Positions 4,945-12,470 of a stretch of DNA of 14,033 nucleotides are shown in pieces. The notes beneath the pieces were generated by a model. It did no database searches. It saw nothing but the letters and a program-made list of their open reading frames with translations, and had not been told where the DNA came from. The translations under genes and the position numbers were made by a program. The number at the start of each line of letters is the position of its first letter. Position 1 is the first letter of the stretch. Origin of the DNA: Oscillospiraceae bacterium (lineage in GTDB: Bacteria; Bacillota; Clostridia; Oscillospirales; Oscillospiraceae); the NCBI GenBank assembly GCA_902802215.1, contig CADCLH010000030.1:1-14033 (forward strand), read 5' to 3'.

Positions 4945-7494
4945 ATGGAACAACAAAACGCCGCGAAACCCAATGTGATGATCCGCGTTGCGACCTTCAT
5001 CGTCGACAAGCGCAGCCTGATCTTCCTGCTCGTGGGGATCGCCATCGTCTTTTCCCTGTTTTCAAAAAACTGGGTCTCGGTCGAAAACGACCTGACGGCC
5101 TATCTGCCCGCGGGCTCGGTCACCAAAGAGGGACTGGACCTGATGGAGCAGCAGTTCATTACATACGGCTCGGCCAAGATCATGGTCGCCAACGTCTCCT
5201 ACGAGGAAGCGGAGGCGCTGTATGAAAAGATCAAGGCGGTCGAGGGCGTGCAGAGCGTCGACTTCGACCGCACGACCGAGCACTACAGCAAGGCCTCGGC
5301 CCTGTTCTCGATCACCTTCGACTACAAGGAGACGGACGACGCCTGCCTCGACGCGCTGGCCTCGGTGAAGGCGCTGCTGGCCCCCTACGACACCTACGTC
5401 TCCACCACCCTCGGCGACACCAGCGCGGAGCTGATCGCCCAGGAGGTCAACATGATCACCGCCTTTGTGGCCGTGATCGTGGTCGTGGTGCTGGCCTTCA
5501 CCTCCCTGACCTACGCCGACGTGCCGATCATCGGCCTGACCTTCATCGTGGCCGCGGCCATGAACATGGGCACGAGCTTCCTGATGGGGACCATCTCCTT
5601 CGTCTCCAACTCCGTGACCACGATTTTGCAGCTGGCCCTGTCGCTGGACTACGCGGTCATCTACTCCAACCGCTTCAAGGAGGAGCGCCAGACCCACGAG
5701 CTGCGCGAGGCCGTCATCATCTCCCTGTCCAAGGCCATCCCCGAGGTCGGCGCGAGCAGCCTGACCACCATCGGCGGCCTGATCGCCATGATGTTCATGC
5801 AGTTCAAGCTCGGCCCCGACATGGCCGTGAACCTCATCAAGGCGATCTTGTTCTCGCTGCTGTCGGTGTTCACGGTGATGCCCGGGCTGCTGATGCTCAT
5901 GGGCAATCTCATGGAGAAGACGCGGCACAGGAACTTCGTGCCGAAGGTGCCCTTCGTCGGGCGCTTCGCCTACGCCACGCGCGCGGTGATCCCGCCGGTC
6001 TTCGTGCTGGCCGTGGTCTTTGCGATCTCCCTGTCCAACAACTGCCCCTACGTCTACGGCTACGACACGCTGGTCACGCCCAGGCTCAACGAAATGCAGA
6101 TCGCCGACAAGATGATCGCGGAGACCTTCTCCTCGCGGGCCATGGTGGCGCTGGTCGTCCCCGGCGGCGACTACAGCGAGGAACAGAGCCTGATCCGCGA
6201 CCTCGAGGACTACGCCGAGGTCGACTCCGTGACCGCCATCGCCAACTCCGACGCGATCGGCGGCTACAAGCTGGCCGACAAGCTCTCGCCGCGCGAGTTC
6301 GCGGAGCTGATGAAGCTCGACTACGAGACGGCGGAGTTCGTCTACGCGGCCTACGCGGTCAAAAACGAGAAATACGACAAGCTGGTCAGCGGCATCGCCA
6401 AGTACCGCATCCCGCTGATCGACATGCTCCTGTATATCAGCGACAAGGTCGACGAGGGCTACATCACCCTCGAGGGCGATCAGGCCGACACGCTCTCCGA
6501 CGCCAAGGCCCTGATGCTCATGGGCAAGCAGCAGCTCGAGGGCGAGGACTACGACCGCATGCTGGTCTACCTCACGCTGCCCGAGGCCGGGGAGGAGACC
6601 TACCGCTTCACCGACACGCTGCGCGCGGCGGCTCAGGAGCACTACCCCAAGGGCAGGGTCTACGTCGTGGGCAACTCCACCAACCAGTATGAGTTTATGA
6701 AGTCCTTCCAGATCGACAACATCGTCGTCAGCGTCGTGTCGATCCTCATCGTGCTGGTGGTGCTGCTGTTCACCTTCAAATCCGCGGGCATGCCCGTGCT
6801 GCTGATCCTGGTCATCCAGGGCAGCGTCTGGATGAACTTCTCGTACCCGACGCTGGCGCACAAGGACGTGTTCTTCCTGACGCAGCTCGTGGTCAGCTCC
6901 ATCCAGATGGGCGCGAACATCGACTACGCCATCGTCATCGCCAGCCGCTACTCCGAAAACGTCAAGACCATGGACCGGAAGGAGGCCATCATCGAGGCCA
7001 TGAACTTCGCCTTCCCGACCATCCTGACCTCCGGCACCATCCTCGCGGTCTCCGGCATCCTCATCAGCTTCCTGACCACCGAGTGCACCATCAACGGCAT
7101 CGGCGAGGCGCTGGGCCGCGGCACGATCATCTCCATCATCCTGGTCATGTTCGTCCTGCCGCAGATCCTGGTCCTCGGCGGCAAGATCCTTGAAAAGACC
7201 TCGTTCTCGATGCCCAACGTCTCGCGCGAGCAGCGCGGCAGCGGCCTTGTGGCCGTCGACGGCCTGATCGTGGGCGAGATCCGCGGCACGGTCAACGGCG
7301 TCTTCCGGGGCACCATCGACGGCGACGTGAACGTCCGCCTGCTCTCGGGACGCGCGGGCCCGCCCGCGGGGACGCCGCCGGAGGCCCCGGCGGACGCGCC
7401 CGCTCTGCCGGAGGGGGACGTCGAAAACGCGCCCGCCCCGGAAAAACCCGCCGCTCCGGCGGAGGACAGGGGAGAGGAGGCGTCCCATGAATAA
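4945..7494 (+). CDS. RND/MMPL-family transporter with a glycine-rich C-terminal tail
   Basis: The 849-residue protein has the two-half RND plan of MMPL proteins: TM1 (about 24-42), a first outer domain (about 48-165), TM2-6 (168-322), TM7 (about 347-363), a larger outer domain (about 366-590), then TM8-12 (591-746). Each half has an Asp-Tyr pair in its fourth helix, SLDYAV (D235/Y236) and NIDYAI (D660/Y661). These pairs form the proton relay in MmpL3, so proton-driven export of lipid or another hydrophobic substrate is likely. After the last helix comes an atypical cytoplasmic tail: a glycine-patterned segment (about 766-799, GLIVGEIRGTVNGVFRGTIDG) resembling short bactofilin-like beta-helix turns, then about 50 residues rich in Pro, Ala and Glu. 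I chose the ATG at 4945, with GGAGG 11 nt upstream; the longer frame from 4876 has no ribosome site. The last 8 nt overlap the next gene, implying translational coupling. Confidence 0.9.
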   Translation: MEQQNAAKPNVMIRVATFIVDKRSLIFLLVGIAIVFSLFSKNWVSVENDLTAYLPAGSVTKEGLDLMEQQFITYGSAKIMVANVSYEEAEALYEKIKAVEGVQSVDFDRTTEHYSKASALFSITFDYKETDDACLDALASVKALLAPYDTYVSTTLGDTSAELIAQEVNMITAFVAVIVVVVLAFTSLTYADVPIIGLTFIVAAAMNMGTSFLMGTISFVSNSVTTILQLALSLDYAVIYSNRFKEERQTHELREAVIISLSKAIPEVGASSLTTIGGLIAMMFMQFKLGPDMAVNLIKAILFSLLSVFTVMPGLLMLMGNLMEKTRHRNFVPKVPFVGRFAYATRAVIPPVFVLAVVFAISLSNNCPYVYGYDTLVTPRLNEMQIADKMIAETFSSRAMVALVVPGGDYSEEQSLIRDLEDYAEVDSVTAIANSDAIGGYKLADKLSPREFAELMKLDYETAEFVYAAYAVKNEKYDKLVSGIAKYRIPLIDMLLYISDKVDEGYITLEGDQADTLSDAKALMLMGKQQLEGEDYDRMLVYLTLPEAGEETYRFTDTLRAAAQEHYPKGRVYVVGNSTNQYEFMKSFQIDNIVVSVVSILIVLVVLLFTFKSAGMPVLLILVIQGSVWMNFSYPTLAHKDVFFLTQLVVSSIQMGANIDYAIVIASRYSENVKTMDRKEAIIEAMNFAFPTILTSGTILAVSGILISFLTTECTINGIGEALGRGTIISIILVMFVLPQILVLGGKILEKTSFSMPNVSREQRGSGLVAVDGLIVGEIRGTVNGVFRGTIDGDVNVRLLSGRAGPPAGTPPEAPADAPALPEGDVENAPAPEKPAAPAEDRGEEASHE

Positions 7495-10400
7495 GACCGC
7501 AAAGCGCCTTGCAAGCGCCCTGCTCGCGCTCCTGCTGCTGGCCTCTCTGGTCCCGGCGGCCTTTGCCTCCGCCGAGCAGGGGGAGATCCACATCAAGACG
7601 GCCGAGGACCTGCTCGAGCTGGCGGCGAACTGCTCGCTCGACACCTGGTCCGACGGGCTGAGGGTCGTGCTCGACAACGACCTGAGCCTCGCCGGAGCGA
7701 GCTTCGATTCCATCCCCATCTTCAACGGCAGCTTCGACGGACGCGGTCATACGATCTACGATCTCAGCCTGACCCACGCCCAGTCCCCCTGCGGCTTCTT
7801 CCTTGAGACCGGGCCCGACGCGAACATCATCGCCCTCAACCTCAGCGGCACCGTCGCCCCGCGCGGCGACGACAGCATGGTCGGCGGGCTCGTCGGCCGC
7901 AACCGCGGCACGATCACCGCCTGCTCCTTCACCGGCACCGTCAGCGCCAAGACCCAGGTGGGCGGTCTGGTCGGCCTCAACGAGGCCAGCGGCTTCGTCA
8001 CCGCCTGCACGGCCTCCGGCTCGGTCGCGGGCCTGAGCGCCACCGGCGGCGTCTGCGGCGCAAACGCCGGCACGCTGGCCGCCTGCACCAGCAGCGCCTA
8101 CGTCAACACCGAGAGCGTCGACCCCGCCCTGCGCCTCGACGCCATCGACACCAGCTCCATCCTCAACTTCTTCAAGAGCATCACCACCGACAACGCCGGC
8201 GTCACCACCGACACCGGCGGCATCGCGGGCAGCTCGACGGGCTTTATAGAGCGCTGCGCCAACAGCGGCCCGGTCGGCTATCTGCATCTGGGCTACAACG
8301 TGGGCGGCGTGGTCGGCCGCTCCAGCGGCTATGTCAACGCCTGCACCAACAGCGGCGAGGTGTACGGCCGCCGCGACGTGGGCGGCATCGTCGGCCAGCT
8401 CGAGCCCTTCATCGAGATCCAGCAGGCCCAGGACATGCTGGCGGGGCTGAACTACCGCATCAACGCCCTGCACAGCGCCATCGACGACGCCATCACCGAC
8501 GCGAGCGCGTATTCGGACGCGCTGGCCTCCCAGCTCTCCACGCTGCCGGGCTATCTCTCCCCGGTGGCCGAGGCGGTGCGCGGCATCGACCCGACGGACC
8601 ATGAGGCCATCCTCGGCCTGAAGGACGTGATCGCCTCGTGCATCAGCTCCATGTCCGGCACGATGTCGACCATCGCGGAGGACGTCGGCGGCGGGTCCTC
8701 GGTGATGACCGGCCACTTCGAGGAGATCAACGGCAGCCTCTCCGCCCTGTCCGGCGCGGCCATGCAGACCCTGACCCTGCTCTCCGGCGACGAGGAGCCC
8801 GATATCCTCTCCGACGACTCGGATCTGGACGAGGGCTCGGACATCATCCTCGGCAAGATCGAGGACGGCGTCAACGGCGGCGAGATCAACGGCGACAGCA
8901 ACGTCGGCGGGATCGTGGGCTCGGTCTCGATCGAGAACGACCTCGACCCGGAGGGCAATCTGAACGTCTCGCACAGCCGCCTGACCAAAAACAAGCTCAG
9001 CATGCGCGCGGTCGTCAAGCACTGCGTCAGCCGCGGCGCGGTCACCGCCAAGCGCGAGTGCGCCGGCGGCATCGCGGGCCGTATGGACATCGGCCTCGTC
9101 GCCAACAGCGCGGGCTACGGGACCGTCGCCATCGAGGACGGCGCCTACGCGGGCGGCATCTGCGGCCTGTGCTACGGCAACGTCCGCAGCAGCTGCGCCA
9201 AGTGCTCCCTCTCCTGCGCCAAGTACGTCGGCGGCATCGTCGGCAACGGCTACGACGCCAAAAAGGACGACGAGAGCTCCAGCCAGGTCACCGGCTGCTA
9301 CAGCCTCGTCGAGATCCGGGACGACCCCCAGTTCGCCGGCGCGATCGCCGGCGGCAGCGAGGGCGTGTATATCAACAACTACTTCGTGCCCGCCGGCTGG
9401 GCGGGCATGGATAAGCTCTCCATCCACGGCAAGGCCGAGCCCATGGACTTCGAGACCTTCGCCGCCGTGGAGGGCCTGCCGGACGAGTGCAGGAGCTTCA
9501 CGCTCTCCTTCGTGGTGGACGGGCAGACCGTCAAGGAGCTGCCCTTCGCCTACGGCGACTCCTTCGACCGCTCCGTCTTCCCGCAGGTCGAAAAGCGCGA
9601 CGGCGCCTACGCGGTCTGGGACCGCACCGATCTGAATGACCTGCGCTTCGACACGGTGGTGACGGCGGAATACCGCATGGACGAGACCGTGCTGCGCTCG
9701 GAGCTGTCCCGCGAGGACGGCCGCGCCGCCGTCTATGTCGACGGCCAGTTCCAGTCCGGCGACAGCCTCAGCCTCGAAACGCTCGAGATCCCCGAAAACG
9801 CGATCGAGAACTTCCGCGGCGACTGGAAGCAGACCGTGCGCGAGCAGCTCGACTCCTTCTTCCGCGACCATGAGCCGGACTGGTCCGTCTGCGTGGGCGT
9901 GGAGGAGATGCTGCGCCTGAGCTTCCCGGACGACGGGACGGCGGTGCACACGATCCGCTATCTGACGCCCGACGCCCGGACCGTGAACCACCGCCTCTAT
10001 CTCCGCGGCGGCGACGGCTATGTGCGCGTCCATCCCGGCACCTTCGGCAGCTACTACACCGTCGACGTGGAGGGCACCGGGGCCGAGCTCGTGCTGGTCG
10101 ACACGATCCAGTCCTGGTGGATCGCCGCCTACATCGTCGGCGGCCTGCTGGTGCTGGCCCTGCTCATCGTGCTGCTCGTGAAGCTCTCGCGCTGGCTGAA
10201 AAAGCGCAAAAAGAAGGAGCGTACGCCGCCTGCCTGGGTGGTGCGCGCGCGTGAGTGGCGCGCCTCGCACCGGAAGGCGCTGCGCCTCGGCGGCGCGGCC
10301 CTCCTGCTCGCCGCGCTGGCCGCGCTGGTCATCCTTCGCTTCAGCAGCATCTCCACCGCCATCGACACCTACCGCATCCTCAGCGACTTCGCCGCGCAGG

Positions 10401-11578
10401 AGACCGCCATCCAGACCGACATCGAGGTGCACAGCGACGCGCGCGATCTCGTCATCTCCGACAGCATCGTGCGTGTGCGCAAAAACGGAAAGCTCATCGG
10501 CTGCACCGACCAGTACGGCATCCCCCTGTATTTCTCGAGCGGCATCGTCTATCTGGAAAACGGCCGCGCCTTCGAGGTCTCCGGCGGCGATCTGGACCGC
10601 AACGCGGTGCTGGATCTCGCCCGGCAGATCTTCCGCCGGGGCGAGATCAAAAAGACCCGCAGCGGCGACGAGAGCCGCTATGAGGCCGTGCTCGGCCCGG
10701 AGACGGCCAACGAGATCCTCGGCCTCATCCTCTCGGGCGACAGCGCAGACCTCCTGCGCGCCGAGAGCATGACCGTCGCCATGACCGCGCGGGGCTCGCA
10801 GCTCACGGGCCTGTTCTTCTCCGGCGGCGGCGAGACCGAGAGCGGCAAGCGCTTCACGCTGGGCGCGTCGCTGGTCCCCGGACCGGTGGAGCAGCGCCCC
10901 GTCATCCCCCAGGCCGTGCTCGACGCGATCGAGCTCGGCGGCAAGGGCAGCCGCGAGATCCTCTCGGAGGATCTGCTGATGCTGCTGGCCGCCTGGATGA
11001 AGTACGACAGCGACGAGACCGCCGCGGCCAAAATCGCCGTGCGCGCCGATTGCGGCCTGCTGAGCGTCAATTCCGATTACGACTACCTGCGCACCCGCGT
11101 CGACGGCACCGACGTCCACCGCATCGGCAGCAGGCTCTTTACGCTCTACTTCACGCAGGACGCCGCCTGCACCGAAAACGGCGCGGAGCTCGGCCTCGCC
11201 CAGCAGCAGGTGGTCGACACGGCAAAGCTCATCCCCATGGCCAAGGAGATCTGCCTCAAGGGCGACTTCGACTGCCACACCGTCGGCCGCCGCCGCGTCT
11301 ACACCGTCTCGCTCGGCAAGGACGCGGCCGCGGAGCTCGCCTCCATGCTCATCCCGGAGCTCAAGACGCTCAAACTGGAGCTCGACGAGTGCAAACTGAC
11401 CCTCACGGTCGCGGACAGCGAGCTGACCCAGATCGAGCTGAGCTGCGCCGGAACGGTCCGCGTGGTGTCCCGCGACGTGGACAGCTCCGTCAACGTCACC
11501 GCGAGCTTCTCCGAGCCGCCCGCGAATCCCTCCGTCCCCACCGCGGTCCGAAAGGTCCTGCTGGGGGAGGGGAAGTAA
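7487..11578 (+). CDS. Large secreted, membrane-anchored GLUG-repeat protein, partner of the MMPL transporter
   Basis: This is a 1363-residue surface protein. Domains in order: signal peptide (1-28, basic start, long Leu/Ala core, AFASA cleavage site); a start to a beta-helix (30-130); GLUG-like repeats with G-G-(I/L/V)-x-G cores (133-308); a mostly helical, then acidic insertion (309-465); more GLUG-like repeats (471-637); an InlB/Listeria-Bacteroides-repeat-like module (about 670-728, ending VVTAEY); a mixed domain (730-870); a membrane helix (877-899); a basic cytoplasmic loop (KKRKKKER); a second membrane helix (932-951); and a C-terminal outer region (952-1363) holding two related domains. 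The likely topology puts both large regions outside the cell. No LPXTG motif is present. The start follows GGAGAGGAGG and overlaps the MMPL stop by 8 nt, so the proteins are probably made together. I do not know its function; a role in capturing or displaying the MMPL cargo, or in adhesion, is inference. Confidence 0.88.
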   Translation: MNKTAKRLASALLALLLLASLVPAAFASAEQGEIHIKTAEDLLELAANCSLDTWSDGLRVVLDNDLSLAGASFDSIPIFNGSFDGRGHTIYDLSLTHAQSPCGFFLETGPDANIIALNLSGTVAPRGDDSMVGGLVGRNRGTITACSFTGTVSAKTQVGGLVGLNEASGFVTACTASGSVAGLSATGGVCGANAGTLAACTSSAYVNTESVDPALRLDAIDTSSILNFFKSITTDNAGVTTDTGGIAGSSTGFIERCANSGPVGYLHLGYNVGGVVGRSSGYVNACTNSGEVYGRRDVGGIVGQLEPFIEIQQAQDMLAGLNYRINALHSAIDDAITDASAYSDALASQLSTLPGYLSPVAEAVRGIDPTDHEAILGLKDVIASCISSMSGTMSTIAEDVGGGSSVMTGHFEEINGSLSALSGAAMQTLTLLSGDEEPDILSDDSDLDEGSDIILGKIEDGVNGGEINGDSNVGGIVGSVSIENDLDPEGNLNVSHSRLTKNKLSMRAVVKHCVSRGAVTAKRECAGGIAGRMDIGLVANSAGYGTVAIEDGAYAGGICGLCYGNVRSSCAKCSLSCAKYVGGIVGNGYDAKKDDESSSQVTGCYSLVEIRDDPQFAGAIAGGSEGVYINNYFVPAGWAGMDKLSIHGKAEPMDFETFAAVEGLPDECRSFTLSFVVDGQTVKELPFAYGDSFDRSVFPQVEKRDGAYAVWDRTDLNDLRFDTVVTAEYRMDETVLRSELSREDGRAAVYVDGQFQSGDSLSLETLEIPENAIENFRGDWKQTVREQLDSFFRDHEPDWSVCVGVEEMLRLSFPDDGTAVHTIRYLTPDARTVNHRLYLRGGDGYVRVHPGTFGSYYTVDVEGTGAELVLVDTIQSWWIAAYIVGGLLVLALLIVLLVKLSRWLKKRKKKERTPPAWVVRAREWRASHRKALRLGGAALLLAALAALVILRFSSISTAIDTYRILSDFAAQETAIQTDIEVHSDARDLVISDSIVRVRKNGKLIGCTDQYGIPLYFSSGIVYLENGRAFEVSGGDLDRNAVLDLARQIFRRGEIKKTRSGDESRYEAVLGPETANEILGLILSGDSADLLRAESMTVAMTARGSQLTGLFFSGGGETESGKRFTLGASLVPGPVEQRPVIPQAVLDAIELGGKGSREILSEDLLMLLAAWMKYDSDETAAAKIAVRADCGLLSVNSDYDYLRTRVDGTDVHRIGSRLFTLYFTQDAACTENGAELGLAQQQVVDTAKLIPMAKEICLKGDFDCHTVGRRRVYTVSLGKDAAAELASMLIPELKTLKLELDECKLTLTVADSELTQIELSCAGTVRVVSRDVDSSVNVTASFSEPPANPSVPTAVRKVLLGEGK
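7883..8410 (+). repeat. First block of GLUG-like beta-helix repeats (protein level)
   Basis: Six repeats of roughly 20-55 residues share a G-G-(I/L/V)-x-G core, for example GGLVGRNRGTITAC (133-146), VGGLVGLNEASGFVTAC, TGGVCGANAGTLAAC, TGGIAGSSTGFIERC, VGGVVGRSSGYVNAC and VGGIVGQLEPF. A Cys ends the turn in most copies. GLUG repeats form right-handed beta-solenoids in secreted peptidases and adhesins. Confidence 0.8.
8897..9397 (+). repeat. Second block of GLUG-like beta-helix repeats (protein level)
   Basis: The pattern resumes after a helical insertion: VGGIVGSVSIE (473-483), AGGIAGRMDIGLVANS, AGGICGLCYGNVRSSC, VGGIVGNGYD and AGAIAGGSEGVYINNY. These turns are more divergent and Cys-rich than the first block. 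They probably continue the same solenoid, with the intervening region looped out. Confidence 0.7.
10355..10879 (+). repeat. Copy 1 of a duplicated C-terminal domain of the GLUG protein
   Basis: Residues about 957-1131 align by eye with 1162-1344 of the same protein. Shared order: a strand-rich start (IQTDIEVHSDARDL), a YF/GI-YLENGRAF segment, a helix (LDLARQIFRRGEI), a second helix (ETANEILGLIL) and a final pair of strands (MTVAMTARGSQLTGLFF, FTLGASL). The pattern of strands plus helices recalls LolA/LppX-type lipid-carrier folds, but this is a resemblance only. Confidence 0.5.
10970..11518 (+). repeat. Copy 2 of a duplicated C-terminal domain of the GLUG protein
   Basis: Residues about 1162-1344 repeat the layout of copy 1: AKIAVRADCGLLSV, LFTLYFTQDAACTENGAEL, the helix MAKEICLKGDF, RRRVYTVSLGKDAAAELASML, then CKLTLTVADSELTQIELS and SVNVTASF. 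Identity with copy 1 is low, so the duplication is old. Confidence 0.5.
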
Positions 11579-11591
11579 AGCAATAAACACA

Positions 11592-11623
11592 AAACCGCCC
11601 GGGGCGTTCGCCCCGGGCGGTTT
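11592..11623. terminator. Strong terminator hairpin shared by converging operons
   Basis: The left arm AAACCGCCCGGGGCG (11592-11606) is perfectly complementary to 11609-11623. The stem is therefore up to 15 bp, in practice closing with a GTTC loop. It lies 14 nt after the GLUG gene stop and 16 nt beyond the dapF stop. T-rich sequence exits the stem on both strands (TTTC on plus, TTTTGTGTT on minus), so it can work in both directions. Confidence 0.9.
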
Positions 11624-11638
11624 CTGTGCGGTTTTCGA

Positions 11639-12466
11639 TTAATCCGTCTCGTACAGCTCGCCCTCGCAGACAACGCAGGTCGGGCCGGTGAGGAAGATGT
11701 CGCGGATGCGGCCGGCGTCGTTCGTGACGCTGACCGTGAGCGTCCCGCCGGGCATTTCGATCGCCACATCCCGGCCGGAGACCAGACCCTCCTTCGTCAG
11801 CGCCGCAGTGATCGAGCCGCAGCCCGTGCCGCAGGCGAGGGTGAAGTCCTCAACCCCGCGCTCGAAGGTCACGGCCTTGAGCCGGTCCGGGCCGAGCACG
11901 CGCACGAAGCTGACGTTCGCGCCCTTCGGGAAGACCGGCGCGAAGCGCAGCGCGCGGCCCAGCTCGCGCAGCCTGTCGGGCTCCCGCGCGTCCCAGTCGT
12001 CAAGCAGGACGACGGCGTGGGGGATGCCCGGGTCGCCGAGCTCGGCGTAGCGGCAGGGATACGCCGTATCCCCGACGCGGGCCGTGCGCTCATCCAGCAC
12101 CGACGGGTCGTTGAGGCGCACGCGGTAGCGGCGCTCGTCGATGCGCTCGCCCGTGACGAGGCCCGCGGTGGTCTCCACGCGCTGCGTCTGGCCCGCGAGG
12201 CCGTGCTCGTATCCCCAGCGGCAGATGCAGCGCGCGCCGTTGCCGCACATCTCGCCGAGGCTGCCGTCGGCGTTGAAAAACAGCATCGCGTAGTCGCCGC
12301 CGTATCGGGCGGGCTGCACCGCCATCAGGCCGTCCGCCCCGACGCCGGTGTGCCGGGCGCAGTAGCGGAGCGCCAGCGCGGACAGCTCCGCCTCCGAGAG
12401 GGACAGGGCGCGGTTGTCGACGATGAGAAAGTCGTTGCCCGCCCCGTGCATCTTGACAAAACGCAT
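11639..12466 (-). CDS. dapF: Diaminopimelate epimerase
   Basis: DapF converts LL- to meso-diaminopimelate for lysine and peptidoglycan synthesis, using two cysteines and no cofactor. The 275-residue length is typical. Visible landmarks are MHGAGNDF (6-13, N11 binds substrate), FFNADGS (N65), MCGNGARC with catalytic Cys74, KGANVSFV (N184), FERGVEDF (E202/R203) and ACGTGCGS with catalytic Cys212. One family position differs: the usual GNPH loop reads GIPH (147-150), replacing a substrate-contacting Asn by Ile, although the His is kept. The ATG at 12466 sits 4 nt after the upstream pyrophosphatase stop, so the two are one operon with coupled translation. The preceding GGGGGTAAGG serves as a modest ribosome site and overlaps that stop. 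It ends at the shared terminator. Confidence 0.95.
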   Translation of the reverse strand: MRFVKMHGAGNDFLIVDNRALSLSEAELSALALRYCARHTGVGADGLMAVQPARYGGDYAMLFFNADGSLGEMCGNGARCICRWGYEHGLAGQTQRVETTAGLVTGERIDERRYRVRLNDPSVLDERTARVGDTAYPCRYAELGDPGIPHAVVLLDDWDAREPDRLRELGRALRFAPVFPKGANVSFVRVLGPDRLKAVTFERGVEDFTLACGTGCGSITAALTKEGLVSGRDVAIEMPGGTLTVSVTNDAGRIRDIFLTGPTCVVCEGELYETD

Positions 12467-12470
12467 CGCC

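Noticed and set aside
5062..7725. Long minus-strand open frame antisense to the MMPL gene
   Set aside because: His/Asp/Gly/Arg-rich composition with no domain; a by-product of GC-rich third positions in the plus-strand transporter.
7292..11590. Open reading frame of about 1430 codons on the minus strand, antisense to the GLUG protein gene
   Set aside because: Its translation is low-complexity Ala/Gly/Asp/Val/Arg with no recognisable domain, no ribosome site was seen, and it mirrors the GC-rich codon use of the real gene. The plus strand has a signal peptide, repeats and membrane helices.
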